Shown here: piece after piece, positions 1-11,100 of the stretch | Position numbering within the stretch: the stretch's first letter is position 1 | Layout: each line of letters opens with the position of its first letter | From: Limanda limanda | Lineage: Eukaryota > Chordata > Actinopteri > Pleuronectiformes > Pleuronectidae | Length of the DNA stretch: 64,000 bases | Direction: 5' to 3' | Assembly: GCF_963576545.1 (NCBI RefSeq) | Contig: NC_083656.1 | Coordinates: 7,940,811-8,004,810 of the forward strand | The notes under the pieces: generated by a model | Databases searched by the model: none | What the model saw: only the letters and a program-made list of their open reading frames with translations | Told to the model about the DNA's origin: nothing | Program-made: the position numbers and the translations under genes

Positions 1-378
1 GGTTCTTGTTCTCTAACGTGAGCATGATCGAAAAATCAATAAGTAACCGATGAGAGTTTACTTTGTCCCACTATACTACGTAACAGAAAATTCTAACAAA
101 ACAAATGGGTGTTATATATTTAAATAGCACAGTACAGTGAACTCTACACAATACCTGTACTGTAAATATGATGTCGGAGCTATGTTTGAATATTGAATTG
201 TTTTCACAAGAAAGTGTCTGCAGACAGACAGACGCCCACTAGGACAAACACTACAGGTCCTGTACCAGACAGCAGGGCATTATAAAACATTTGCACACCC
301 ATGAGTGCAAACACTGTCAAAGACCTGAGGTGCCTGAACTGAGGAGAGCTGCTTCTGTGCAGTTCTACTACGTGTTTT
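1..378. other. intergenic or intronic, no feature seen
   Basis: I see no coding frame, structured RNA or recognisable repeat here. Composition is moderately AT-rich, with a short GACA/CAGA-type run near 220-230. Confidence 0.6.
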
Positions 379-490
379 GTCCTCTGCCAAGGAGGTTATG
401 TTTTCACCCCTGTCCATCGTAAGGAATGGTTTTCTATTCACCTTCTTCAACATTGCGAGATGGGCTATTTTTTGAAATTTCCCCCATTTT
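379..490 (+). mobile_element. dispersed fish repeat, copy 1 (internally deleted)
   Basis: The left half (CTCTGCCAAGGAGGTTATG, then TTTTCACCCCTGTC) matches the start of the copy at 30,972-31,214 almost base for base. The right half (TTCAACATTGCGAGATGGG) matches, from memory, the 3' part of a dispersed repeat common in teleosts. The middle of the element is missing, so this is an internally deleted copy. The family name is not certain to me. Orientation is given relative to the 30.97-kb copy. Confidence 0.6.
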
Positions 491-499
491 AGCTTGTAA

Positions 500-1752
500 T
501 CATTCATTGATTCTGATATAGTTGTGAAGTTGAATGTGTGAAGTTAGGTGCAGATTGATTGAATTGAAGGGGACGTTCCTTCGTGTATCTCACCTACATG
601 AAGGATATGTTTAATGTGCACAGGCCTTTCACAGATTTAAAAGAAACTTATTTTTTACCTGTTTTGGGATCCACGTCTGTCTGTAGGTGAGGTGGGGGGT
701 TCCCCGGTGTGAAGTGCTCATTGCTGTAGGTGATCAGAGGTGTGAGAGGGTGCACATGATGAGGGTGCTGTACCACTGGAACCTTATTAGACTGTGGAGA
801 GAAGAAGGATACAGATGGACAGGGAGAAAGAGAGAGAGAGAGGGGGAGAGGGGCAAAAAAAGGAGGTCAGGGTGTTAATATTTGGGTTATGGTTTGGAGA
901 ATGCAGGCGCCTGCCACAGAATTATAACTTGGGTTTTTTCGAAAGCTCTCGAAAGAAGAGCTCAGATGCTGGGTGCTCCCGAGGCGCCCAAACCACCAAG
1001 CCACAGTGAAAATAGTGTGGTTTGTAATTAAAAACACTTCTGCGGTGTCACCCTGGAATTCGGTAACACAATCTGCGAGGCTTGGGGGGTTGCCAGTTCA
1101 CATTTGGGCCTGACGTGTGATGAGGCACTTTTAACCACGGTTTGCAGTGAAGTAATCGATCATCTGTAAACCACGAAATCAAGGCAGCGCGTGTAAACCC
1201 ACAGTCATCAGCAGCTCCAGTCAGCGGAGCGCTCCACTCTCCTCCTCCTCTCCCCTCTTCCTCGCTCCCCTTCCCTCCTCTATTCCCCAGGGGCCCCGGT
1301 TCACAGAGGGTCGGGATGTATTGTAATAAAAGGGTTAGGAGAGAGAGGAGGTGGGGCTGAAAATCCATTTCTGCATTTTTGCCAAATTAGTTTTAGCTAT
1401 GTAATCTTCTCTTTGTGCTCCTAAGTGGCGCAGGCCCCCTTTTTTTTCAATTACCCAAAGATTACAGTGGAGCTTTAGGGGTGTGCTGCCGTGGGCCCCT
1501 GTGTTAACCGGGCGCTCAGCCCCTCTCATCAGGCCAAGCAGGGACAGACACTAATACACACACAGTCCCAGACCACGAGATAACCAGATTAGAGCTCGGC
1601 TGTAGATGAGGCCGGTGGCAGAGGCTGCTCCTCGGCTCTTTAACCACACAGTCTTATCCTGCCCTCAGCAGTCAAAGAAGCAGCACTAATCAGGCTTATC
1701 ATAACATGGATGATATGTTCAGGGGGAGGAGAGGAGTGAGAGACCAAGCCGC

Positions 1753-1753
<1 letters not shown>
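500..1753. other. intergenic or intronic, no gene seen
   Basis: Non-coding DNA with short pyrimidine-rich runs (CTCCTC at about 1,230-1,280). No frame has codon structure that I can support, and short frames occur on both strands without family resemblance. A short GA tract lies at 824-846. Confidence 0.55.
824..846. repeat. (GA)n microsatellite, short
   Basis: Imperfect GA run grading into G-rich purine sequence (GGGGAGAGGGG). Confidence 0.8.

Positions 1754-1791
<38 letters not shown>
1754..1791. repeat. (TG)n microsatellite, about 19 units
   Basis: Uninterrupted TG dinucleotide tract of about 38 bp. It is long enough to be polymorphic and to favour Z-form DNA. Confidence 0.97.
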
Positions 1792-2630
1792 CAGTCTCCT
1801 CTCTCACAGGCCACACACCCTCATTAGTGACTTTAACCCATGCAGGATAGAAAAAAAAAACAGCTCCACTGTGGCACATTTCCAACAGACTTTGAAAAAC
1901 ATTAATAGGACAAGATGTTGGCAGGAGGGGGGGGGGGCGGCTGGGGGTCATACATACATAAGATGCTCAGTTGCCCAACGCTCATTGACAATACAAATGC
2001 AAAGCTGTGGGCCCAGGGGCGAGACCGACGTGGGAGGAGCTTAATGCTGCAAACTAATCATCTGTGTGAGTCTGAAGTTAATATCAAGAGTGAGAGTGAA
2101 ATACAGCAACAGCTCATTCAGGAGGTAGACGTCCATGTGTACGACCCGTGCAGATCTCTATTCTATCTATCTCTATCTCTATTGGGGGCTGGGATGATTG
2201 GGGGGGGGGGAAGAAGCGGAGTGGGGGCATTCCCTATTGCCATGGTCCCAATGAAAGATTAATGAACCCCAGCAGAACTCCAGGGAGGCAGAGAGACTCC
2301 TGGGACTCATTCACAGCCCTGAGCTGAAAAGGCTGGGGAGGGGAGGAGGAGAGGAGGAGAGGAGGAGAGAGGGGCTGGGAGGGAGGGGGTGTGTTTGTGT
2401 GTCGGAGGTGGAGGGGGGGGGGCGGGCGTTAGGTGGAAGGGGATTCGTTAAAAAAGAAACACAAACCAAGACACTTCTTGTTGCATAGGGGCCTCCCGAT
2501 CTGATCTGCACATCGAGAAGAGAGGGATGAAAAAGAAACTGGTAGAAACACTACCAGGGTGGGGTGTGGGGGGGGGTTATGACAGCTGCCAGCCTGAAGA
2601 GTCGGCAGCTGAGAAGATGGCCTCTGCTTT

Positions 2631-2637
<7 letters not shown>

Positions 2638-2665
<28 letters not shown>
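2638..2665. repeat. (CT)n microsatellite
   Basis: Uninterrupted CT tract within a longer pyrimidine-rich stretch (about 2,627-2,720). About 230 bp downstream, the same strand carries the purine counterpart (2897-2941), so the two tracts are complementary to each other. Confidence 0.95.
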
Positions 2666-2667
<2 letters not shown>

Positions 2668-2893
2668 CACCCCTCCTATCTCTCACCTCCTCACCTCTCC
2701 TCCGCTCCTCCCTCGGGTAATGATGTGAAAGAATGTTGTCAATTCTTCATCTCTCTCTCGGTGCTGAAAAGCTTTAGTGGCCATTTAAATGAGTTCTTTT
2801 GTGCAGGGGCCCCGGCCATTGAGAAGACAGTTCAAAATGCCCATCCACTGAGTCCACATTTAGACGAAGGGTGTTAGAGAGGGTGTGTATGGA

Positions 2894-2896
<3 letters not shown>

Positions 2897-2933
<37 letters not shown>

Positions 2934-2941
2934 AGGGAGGG
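2897..2941. repeat. (GA)n plus (GGGA)n microsatellite
   Basis: GA dinucleotides (about 15 units) pass directly into GGGA tetranucleotides (about 3-4 units). The whole tract is homopurine. Confidence 0.95.
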
Positions 2942-3194
2942 AACTAGGAGCCAGTAGATTTACATCATAGTCACTTTGAGGGGTCTCTCTTTTTTCCCTG
3001 AAAAGCCCCAAAGTGAGGCAGATAGCAACAGTCCACCCTGTCCTCTTCAGTCTATGAAGGACAGGAAGGAAAGTAATAACAGGAAGTTGAGTTTCGGTTC
3101 GCCTGTTGCAGGAGATTTCTTAACCCTCTTTTATATTTCTTGCCGAAAACTCAAGGAATCCCCTTTTGCCATCAGTCAAATCGCCGAATGCATG

Positions 3195-3599
3195 TATCAG
3201 GGTTCATACACATTTTGACCAATGGATTACCATGACTTTTCAATAACTGAACCAAATTTCCATGAACCAACATTTTGTGAAATCTCGGTGTATACGTGAA
3301 AAAGTGACGAAATGTAGTATTTAAACTAACAATGAGAATTCCAAGGCATACAGTATACCTTAAATGACACAAACCGAAGTATGCCTGCTTATATTTTGAA
3401 CGTATTTCTTTAAAAGCATGTGAATTATTTAAAACTCAGCGTAAGTGAACGACATGAAAATAGGAATATAACAAATTTCCATGACTTTTCCAAAACTTTT
3501 GGGGTTTTATTGTTTTCCATGACTGTTCCAGGCCTGGAAATGAACATTAAACAATTCCATGACTTATCCAGGTTTTCCATGACCGTAGGAACCCTGATA
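3195..3599. mobile_element. non-autonomous DNA transposon (MITE-like), 405 bp
   Basis: The ends are a perfect 11-bp inverted repeat: TATCAGGGTTC at 3195-3205 and GAACCCTGATA at 3589-3599. The interior has no coding capacity and repeats a CCATGACTTTTCC-type motif on the plus strand (about 3230, 3256, 3480, 3516, 3557 and 3575). The CAGGGTTC end resembles hAT-type termini. A clear 8-bp target duplication is not visible: outside the CAGGGTTC ends, GCATGTAT and ATATCTAG do not match. The outer TA of the inverted repeat could itself be a TA target duplication, which would fit Tc1/mariner- or PIF-like insertion. Superfamily is therefore open, but transposon origin is well supported. Confidence 0.8.
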
Positions 3600-3659
3600 T
3601 CTAGTGCCAGTCAGCTGCTGTGGACTTCCTGTGGTCTGATGTCTTCAATCAGCACACAC

Positions 3660-3960
3660 ACGCTCGCTCTACACGCCGTGTGATCATCGCACACGCTCCG
3701 GCCTCGACTTGGCCTTGCCGCTGACGTCAATGGCGGCGGCGCTCGGTGGTCCCCGGGGGGAGAGGAGGTCCCGCACCTGCCCTGTGGCCACCGTGGGACA
3801 ATGTGTGTCCCCGGGACTCGTCTGGCAGGCTGCTGGGTGCCACAGCCACACACAGGACCGCCGAGCGCAGCCAAACAAAAGCAGTCGACGTGGGAGGCTT
3901 CGCTCTCCCGGCTCCACAAAAGCCAGGGGAGAAGAAAGAACGTTTCCTGCCCCTCCACCC
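3660..3960. promoter_or_regulatory. small CpG-rich island
   Basis: About 20 CpG dinucleotides fall in roughly 235 bp, far above the CpG-poor flanks. Methylated fish intergenic DNA normally loses CpGs, so this patch is either unmethylated (a promoter) or under coding constraint. On the plus strand a frame opens with ATGGCGGCGGCG at 3730. On the minus strand a frame through about 3,670-3,780 has strongly GC-rich third positions and stops at TGA. Both are low-complexity and match no family that I know. It could be a minor promoter, a GC-rich exon or a chance patch. Confidence 0.4.
3722..3729. promoter_or_regulatory. perfect CRE palindrome (TGACGTCA)
   Basis: Full CREB/ATF consensus octamer. It lies directly before ATG at 3730-3732, inside the CpG-rich patch. 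Functional CREs are usually found in CpG-rich promoters, which fits this setting. There is no TATA box nearby. Confidence 0.5.
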
Positions 3961-5343
3961 CCGCCGACTTGCATCCTTCCCACCACCTCCACCGTTACAA
4001 CAAACAAATATAGCAGGAGAGAGAATCAGGCACACAGCTCTCTAGTCATGATCACCAGATCTCCAAGCCTTTAGAAGAGAAAGAGAGATTTTCGCATTCA
4101 AAAGACCCCGAAGAAGAATTTAAGAGCGCACTCTGGTACGAACATCAATGAACACATTGACTTGCTCCACATCCAGGACACATACGGCGCCTGCTGCTGA
4201 GGAAGGGCCAGCGCTGTGAAGTGCAGGCAGCACACTTTAACACAGCAGACACAAACAGAGGCAGGAGCCGCTGCTGCCTCTGGTTATGTTATTGATATTG
4301 CCTCTATTCTATTCTATTCCTTTCTATTCTCAGTTTCCAGCTGCGAGGCTCATATGCTCAAAGAAGAGAAGGTCCATGGGCCTGATTGTATTTCATTTTT
4401 TTGTATTTCTTTATGATAACCATCTCCTCACAATGGGGCAGATCTACACTACCTGTTAAGTGCGAACCACCATCACTGTTTTTGGTCTCAAATCTTCCGA
4501 CATTTCGACTCGGCAGGTGTTAAACTGCTGCCACCTGCTGCGACGCTGCCACGACCAGGAAACGATCTTGAGTGCAAATATATATTTCCTGTTCTAGCTG
4601 GTGACTAATGCTGTTCTGCCGAAAAGAGCCTTGTGGAAGAAGACAAGTCAGACCTCTGGGGAGGGAGGGAGAGGGAGGGGGGGTGCACAGGAGAAGGCAG
4701 AAGGGGGTGAGAAAGTGACAGCAGGACGGAGTGAGACAAAGAGAGGGAGACCAGAGAGGTGGAAGCCGGACAGGAAAAAGCTGTTGGCCTTGCATTTCCG
4801 CCTGGTGGCACCTCGCTGGGGCAATTTGAGCCCTAAATGTGAATGTGGTGACCTTGCTGGTCGGGGGGGCGAGTGGGGGGGGAGGGTACAGCCTCTGTCG
4901 CTTTCTGCTTTATATCATGATATGATGAGTTGTCACAACAGCTTGCCGGGGCGCTAATGAGCTGTACTGAGGCCGGGGCAGGGAAGGGAAGGGAGGCCAG
5001 GCAGCGGAGGAGAGAGGGATGACAGTGGCGTGATGGATGGGGGGGGGGTCCTCTCAGGCCGGCACATTCCAAAGCAAGCAGGAAAGAAGGCACATGGAGT
5101 GACACCACACGGCAGTGATGCAGAGAGGGGAGAGGTAATTTGTTTAAGCGTGTAAGTTGTGAGAGAAACACAAAAAGTTTCAAACTGCGATGGAACCGAT
5201 GGAATTAAATCGTTGAGTATCGGTGTCGTCCCGCTGAAATTTGTTTACGTACAGGACGGCTGCTGTTTTCCTCTGGGAGGAATAGAGCGCCCCCTCCAGG
5301 CTAAAGATCTCCATCTCCAAGCAAACCTCATATCAACCCAACT
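3961..5343. other. intergenic or intronic, purine-rich low complexity
   Basis: No gene seen. Contains G-rich purine stretches at about 4,655-4,760 (GGGAGGGAGAGGGAGGGGGG-like), 4,860-4,890 and 4,980-5,050, plus a repeated TCTATTCTAT run at about 4,300-4,330. Confidence 0.55.
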
Positions 5344-5371
5344 CACACACACACACACACACACACACACA
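5344..5371. repeat. (CA)n microsatellite
   Basis: Uninterrupted CA tract of about 14 units. Confidence 0.96.
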
Positions 5372-6680
5372 AGCCCGTTAGCAGCCGATCAAATCAATCC
5401 TCAAGATTCAAGCAGACAATCTAAGGGAATACTCAGAGATTAACGGCAATGGAATATGAAATGTTCGACAAATTAAAGGCTTATCAGAGCCACGATCCTC
5501 CACAGCACAGCACACTGATTAAAAAAATATTTCTTGGTTAATCATTGGAGAGAGAAGAAAAAAAAAAACCTCACAATATTAAGAACCTGGGAATTGTAAG
5601 GGGGTGAAATGGAGAGGGGGAGTTAAAAAGCAGATATGGAGGTGTTGATCAGTTTCCTCTCGCAGAGAAGATGCGTCTCGGAGGGCAGGAGGCTCCTGAG
5701 ACCACAGTATATTTAAAAGTTAATCTATTCACTTTGCTGCAGTGACATGCCGACTGCTTGATCAGAGCGCTGAACAAAAATACGATGTGGGCCAGAGCCT
5801 TTGCTCCCCTTCCTCCTGCTCTCCTCGCTAGCGCTCAAGTCGTTCGTCACCATTTATTTTCGCTTCCCATCTTTGATAGTCGGCACATCAAATGGAATCG
5901 CAGAAAGGACGTGTTCTGATATGTCACAGATAAATAAAACTGTGCACAAATAGCTTAAATATGAAGTGGTATTTGGCAGAACTGTTGTATTCTGTGAAGA
6001 CAAATCGCCTCTTTAGACACACACGTGCGTTTTAAAGCTTTTCCCTTTTCAGTGTAAACAGCCTCTTGAGCTCTCGTACCTGAGGTAAAGGGGCTTCGCT
6101 GAGAGGTGATATTGTGTCGCGGTGTTAAGAGCCAGAGTGAATTCTGCCTTTTGAAATGCAATCAGCTCCTCAGAATTTCGTTTGAAAGCCGCGCAATTAA
6201 GAATTTGAATCGGATGGCACACATTGACAAAGGGATATGTTAATCCTGAAATCTTATTTTACATTTCACGGTGAAGAGTTTGATCTATCAACTAATGTTT
6301 TGTCGAGTAAATAATATTCCTCTTGACACAATAATGTCTTTTTTTTAAAAGTTGAATTAAGTTGTTTTAAATTAAGTGAGATTTGTTTAATATTTATTAT
6401 ATAGGCCAATTCAAAAGTATTTAAAACAACACATTTTAAAGTATGTGACAATAAGGAGACTAGAGATATAGCATGTGTGTATAATATAGTAGCATGTGTG
6501 TATAATAAAGTTAGCATGAACACACACAAGAAAGTTTCTAAAGTGGCCGATTACAGACTTCAGGAATCCTATGACCACGACGCCCCTCCCTCCTCAACCT
6601 ACGACCAACCTGCACCACAACGCCATCAACAACCTGTCAGAGTGAAGCTACCAGGCCGTCGGGGGTGAGAAACAAAACAA
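5372..6680. other. intergenic or intronic, no gene seen
   Basis: Mixed-complexity DNA. The part from about 5,640 to 6,240 is more complex and AT/GC balanced and may hold regulatory sequence. The part from about 6,290 to 6,530 is AT-rich. A short imperfect direct repeat (about 6,470-6,510, GCATGTGTGTATAATA) is present twice. No exon-like frame is supported. Confidence 0.5.
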
Positions 6681-6686
6681 GAGAGA

Positions 6687-6720
<34 letters not shown>
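6681..6720. repeat. (GA)n microsatellite
   Basis: GA tract of about 40 bp with one GT interruption. Confidence 0.95.
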
Positions 6721-6725
<5 letters not shown>

Positions 6726-7571
6726 GAAGCAGGGGAGCAGTGCTGCGTTACTCACCCAGCTGCTCAGATTGAGGGGCCAGCAGCCCACCTGCTGGAGGAG
6801 CGAGAGCCCGGGGCCCAGGACTCCTCCTGCCTTGGCTCCCGTCTCCTCCGGCCCGGCTGGAGCTCCGTCCCGCGGGTACATGACCCCCTCCGTCCCACCC
6901 CCACCCTCGTCTCCTCTTCCTCGCTCCACCTGCCCCCCCCCCAGCTCCTTCACTTCTCCTCCTTCTTTGTCTCTGTCTCTGCCTTGGCTCCTTGCTCCAC
7001 TGTGCACAAGTGTGTTGCTGGGCATGTGTGATGTGGCTGCATGTGTGTGTGTTTATCGCCCCCCCCCCCCCCCTCTCTTTGCACTTGGCACGGTGGCCGG
7101 CTGACCGTCGCTCCCTTAGGTTATGACATGAGTGTGTGTATCTCTTGAGGCGTCTAGAACAGGCTCAGGGTCTGAGGCCTAGTTTCACACACACACAACT
7201 ACACACACAACTATACACACACACACTCACCACAATCCCCTCCACCCACCCACATGCATCTCTCAAAGTAAAATCCCCAAAATCTTTCCCTCTAACCACA
7301 GACACCCTCTTAGCTCTTATCCAGTCGCAGTCTCCTCTTCTCTGCTCAGTCAAAGTTTTGACGCTGGTGACAAGATGTAGAAGAAGTGAGAGACAGAATA
7401 TGGACGGAGAGAAGGAGAAATTACTCTGAGCAGCTTTTCAGCACTGCAGCTTCCCACTAGCAATACTGGAGAAAAAAATATATACTCACAAACACACACA
7501 CACACGCACAAAAATCAGTTATTACCCAAATCCCTGCTGTACTTTGGGCCTGTGTGTGTGTTTCTTAAGAG

Positions 7572-7573
<2 letters not shown>

Positions 7574-7621
<48 letters not shown>

Positions 7622-7622
7622 T
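7574..7622. repeat. (GT)n microsatellite, about 24 units
   Basis: GT tract of about 49 bp with one TA interruption near the right end. Confidence 0.96.
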
Positions 7623-7742
7623 GGGCTCTGCTGTGCCTCCAGGATGCCCAGAGACGAACCGGCAGCTTGAAAAGCTTTGGCTACAAGGTAAAGCGAGCAA
7701 GGCGAGAGATGGAGACAAAGAGGAGAGAGCAGGAGAGGGAGC

Positions 7743-7766
7743 GAGAGAGAGAGAGAGAGAGAGAGA
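7743..7766. repeat. (GA)n microsatellite
   Basis: Uninterrupted GA tract of about 12 units inside a longer purine run (about 7,700-7,800). Confidence 0.93.
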
Positions 7767-8063
7767 AAGGGAGAATACAAAAAAAAAAGGAACAAGACAC
7801 AACAACATCCACAAAGGGAGGGCAGGCTCAGCAAAGTGTGGCCAACAGTCACTTTATCTGTGTGATGCTGACAGTCCCCTCTTCAAGCCCACTTTCCCGG
7901 AGGAGGGTGGGGGTGCAGACCGAGGAGAGGGAGAGAAAGTCTTCACTCTGACATGGATGTGCCACCTTTCGTCGCGATCCTTTTTTTTTTTTATTTCATT
8001 TTTTTCTCTCGCACCCTTTTTTCCCAAACAATACCTTAGAGTGCACAACAATTCCTTTCTTAA

Positions 8064-8090
8064 CCCCCCCCCCCCCCACCACCACCAATC
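8064..8090. repeat. C homopolymer plus (ACC)n
   Basis: A 14-base C run followed by three to four ACC units. Length is likely to be unreliable in sequencing. Confidence 0.85.
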
Positions 8091-8239
8091 CTCCTCAGCT
8101 CTGTCTCCATTCAAGGTTCATGTGAACAAGGCCTCGACGAGCCCCCCCCACCCACCTCCTCCTCCTCTTCTCTCCATTCTCTTTTTTCTCCGCAACTATT
8201 TCACCTTCAAATCCATTATTCTGCTGAATACTGAAGTCA

Positions 8240-8980
8240 AATGATAAGCTTCACGTGGTCAAGACTTTTTTTCTTTTTTCAACAAGCACAAAGAAATTCA
8301 ACAGATCTGTTGTGAATACACAGGCTTGGTGCAATAAGGAGCAATTCCGTCAAACTCAAATGAACTTGTTATTTTTAAATTACATAATATGCGATAATTT
8401 AATCATTGTAAAGATGTTTTATCATTTTTTCCTGAAATCGCTTAGAGATTTTATTTGTTCCCACATTAAATAATTAATATTAGGGGATAGTTATACATTA
8501 AATTTAAAAAAAATACTACACGTATAAAATCATCTCAGATTAAAAAAACACCTAATTTTTATTTTTTTATATATTTTATTATATATTTTTCATTGCAACA
8601 AAAATAATCAGCTTTCACATGTAAGGTTTGTTTTTCATTTTTACATTCGATAATTAACTGGACTTGTCATCCTTTAATTACCTTTTATAACCTCTAACAA
8701 CCTGAACCTGACTAATGACCATGACAAATTAAATATTTATAGAATATATTACCTCCATCCCAGCGCAGTAATATTTAATATATTTTTTCATATAATCTGG
8801 CGTAGGGTGTTGAGGAAGAAAATCATCTTTAAAAAAAAGCAAAGGAATTTTGAAATGTTGGATATAAATCAGAGTAAAATATCTTAAAAAAGGGGCCAAT
8901 AATTCTCTTTTTTCTCTCAGCTGTATTAAGGCATTTTCAGACTTGGCAACAGAAACAACTAGAAAAAAAAAACTGAACAT
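8240..8980. other. strongly AT-rich segment
   Basis: Rich in A/T runs, ATATATTT and TTTTTATTT motifs. No coding potential. AT-rich DNA of this kind is typical of matrix-attachment or late-replicating sequence, but nothing specific is shown. It marks the switch from microsatellite-rich DNA to the complex block that follows. Confidence 0.6.
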
Positions 8981-9039
8981 CGGCTTTTCTCTTAATGCGC
9001 TGTTCCTTTCTTTTTTCTCCTGTTGTCGTTCAGCCTCTC

Positions 9040-9350
9040 TGTCACTGTTAGGACCCTGCTCTTCCCCTGGCCTGCAGCAGGCAGTCCTGAGGCCCTTAAA
9101 GCCAAAACAAAGCCCTGGGAATGTCCTTTACACAGCGTGGACAATAGCGCCGGGGCTCCAGCTTGACAAGTAAAAGAGCCCCGACAAGGCGGTGGCTAAT
9201 TGCCTGCCCTCCCTCCATTCAGCCGGCCTGCCACACTCCTGCCATCTCCTTTTGTCCCACGTGCACTTTCTTAAGTAAACTGCCAGTTTCGCCGGCGAGT
9301 GATGGACAGCTCCCAATCACTCGGCCACAATGGCATCAACGCCACGACAC
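9040..9350. promoter_or_regulatory. candidate conserved non-coding element
   Basis: High-complexity sequence with retained CpGs and no simple repeat. It contains SOX-type sites ACAATAG (about 9141) and CACAATGG (about 9326), and a CACGTG E-box at about 9259. No frame resembles a known protein. The call is from texture and motifs, not from alignment. Confidence 0.4.
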
Positions 9351-9430
9351 AAGAGAGCAGAGGGGGAAGAAGAGAATACTCTATTCCACTCCACTGTCCG
9401 AGATGTTCGCACGAGACCCAATAGTGTGCG

Positions 9431-9468
9431 TGAAAAGAAAAGAAAAGAATGAAAAGAAAAAAGAAAAG
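9431..9468. repeat. (GAAAA)n-like purine repeat
   Basis: Imperfect AAAAG pentanucleotide repeat of about seven units. Confidence 0.8.
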
Positions 9469-9539
9469 TTTGACAAAACAACGCAGAGAAAGAAAACAAC
9501 CCGTGACCTTTCTACAGTCATTGTTTTGTCAGATAACTT

Positions 9540-10130
9540 TTAACAGTGTCAAATAAAAAGGCAAATAGAAAATACTATCGATATGGGAGTCTAACTTCAA
9601 AGTCCTGGTTGCCTTCTTTCAGCATTTACTGTGATAATTACAGTATAATGAAATTATCTACGATATTATAATCAATTGGAAATTAGATACTTCAATATTT
9701 TAGACATTAATAGAAAAATACTAACCCCAGCTTTATAAAAGTTAACAGAATCACAGTCATAGCAGATGTGACGTATGATCAAAATAACCTAAAAGCTAAA
9801 ACAATATATACAATTTAAATCCCACCATTGTGAAAAATGGCATTTGTCAATTTGATTTTATATAACTGTGCTTTACAATACAATAAACAATAATCGTATT
9901 TAGTTTGATGTCGTAGAATAATATACCCCTGTCAGGCTGTCAAGACAAAGCAATCAAACACTGCCTTTCATTATCCAAATTGTCAATCTGTCACTTAGCA
10001 ACATAAGTGTTATAAATTGCCAAACAGAGACCAGGAAAAATATCTATGAATAAATTCAATCAAAACATTATATTCAAAGCCAAACAAGCAATAGAAAATA
10101 AAGCACAGCAGTAATTAAAATGTTGAAAAG
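9540..10130. other. AT-rich DNA, no gene seen
   Basis: AT-rich and moderately complex, with no frame and no recognisable repeat. If a minus-strand transcript uses the donor at 10,137, this would be intron. Confidence 0.5.
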
Positions 10131-10136
10131 TCTTAC

Positions 10137-10173
10137 CATTTAAAAGAGCTGTATTTGTGATGCTGCTCGGTTC
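10137..10173 (-). other. candidate minus-strand exon (37 nt, or 119 nt from 10,255)
   Basis: Read on the minus strand, a good donor (AAATG, then GTAAGACT) closes an open stretch. Two acceptors are possible: AACCAG before position 10,173, or CCCCCCAG before 10,255, the latter with a better pyrimidine run. If the exon starts at 10,173 and is joined in phase 0 to an upstream ATG, it reads EPSSITNTALLN plus one base. If it starts at 10,255 it stays open throughout and includes HYHECQHACFNQ. I do not recognise either peptide. It lies about 1.2 kb downstream, in the minus direction, of a similar ATG/GTAAG donor at 11,384, with the CpG island between. It could be chance: donor-like sites are common, and no third exon was found. 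Confidence 0.22.
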
Positions 10174-10259
10174 CTGGTTAAAACAAGCATGCTGGCACTC
10201 GTGGTAGTGCACAGACTCCAAGCAGACTCCCACCACCATGTCAGCCACTAATCCACTGG

Positions 10260-11100
10260 GGGGCAGCACCTCATCTACGGCAACCCCTCAATAACGCCCG
10301 ATGGGTTAAGCCGATAAGATAGCGGCCGGAGGACCGGGCGAGAGCCAAGGTACGCTGGAGCGACTTAGGACGGCAGCCCCCCCGGTCCCTGAGCGGAGAG
10401 GACCGCGAGCCGGCGGCCGGAGCCGGCTGCTCACTATCAGCCCCCCCATGCATTCACACGCACTCTCAGGCTGCGCTGCTCTCCTCCGAATCTGACCGAG
10501 ACTCCCTCTTTCCCCCGTGCCCATCTTCATATCCCCCCTATTAAGCCCTTTTGTGTCCATCTCTCTTTCTTTGATAAGTTGAAAGAACAACAAAAAGAGC
10601 CAGAGAAAGAGAGAGGCTTTCATTCAGCGGCTTGGCAGACATAAAGGTAGTGGAGTGCCGTCTATAGGAGTTGCCCTAACTTGGCTAAACTCAAGCAGCG
10701 GGGTGTCTCTCGTCATGTCATTAATCCCCAAAACTAGCCACGCTCCATTCACCACTAGTCACACTAAATTAAATACAAAATCAGAAACACAAACGACAGG
10801 CAGAAAAAGTGTCAGGAGGAAAAAAGCCCATAGAAAAGCATTCCGATCCGGGGCGAAGGGTTTGTGGCGCTGCAGCCGCGCCGCACCGCAGTCCTGCCCG
10901 TCGGTCGCCCCAAGTTTTAACGTAGCGAGCCCCGGAAAAAACAGCCACACAAAAGACCGAAAAAAACACCCCGGACATTTATCACCGAAAGAGCCTGTCA
11001 TTGTAGAGCGGCTTTTCGCACCTCCAGCTCTCCCGCCTGAACTCTACTTCACGCTACTGCGGGGGGGAAGAGGAGCCCCAACTCCAAAGTCAAACCTGCC
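10260..11100. promoter_or_regulatory. CpG island, candidate promoter
   Basis: Two CpG-dense cores: about 10,265-10,440 (about 19 CpGs in 180 bp) and about 10,845-11,065 (about 20 CpGs), joined by a lower-CpG bridge. In vertebrates such islands mark unmethylated promoters, often of developmental regulators. Donor-like sites flank it on both strands: minus strand at 11,384 and 10,137; plus strand CCAAG/GTACGC near 10,350 and ATAAAG/GTAGTG near 10,646. Direction of transcription is therefore unresolved. No TATA box is evident. It sits at the left edge of the complex block running to about 22.3 kb. Confidence 0.5.

Larger units (their letters stand above)
6721..8230. other. low-complexity pyrimidine-rich and microsatellite cluster
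   Basis: Simple sequence dominates: C-rich runs at 6,900-6,960, a pure C tract at 7059-7073, scattered CA blocks at 7187-7230 and 7491-7510, a GT tract, a GA tract and a T tract at 7,980-7,992. Long open frames across this stretch are read through repeats and are not believable genes. Confidence 0.7.

Noticed and set aside
7552..8244. 230-codon plus-strand frame
   Set aside because: Starts in a GT microsatellite and crosses GA and C tracts; translation is Cys-Val, Arg-Glu and Pro repeats.
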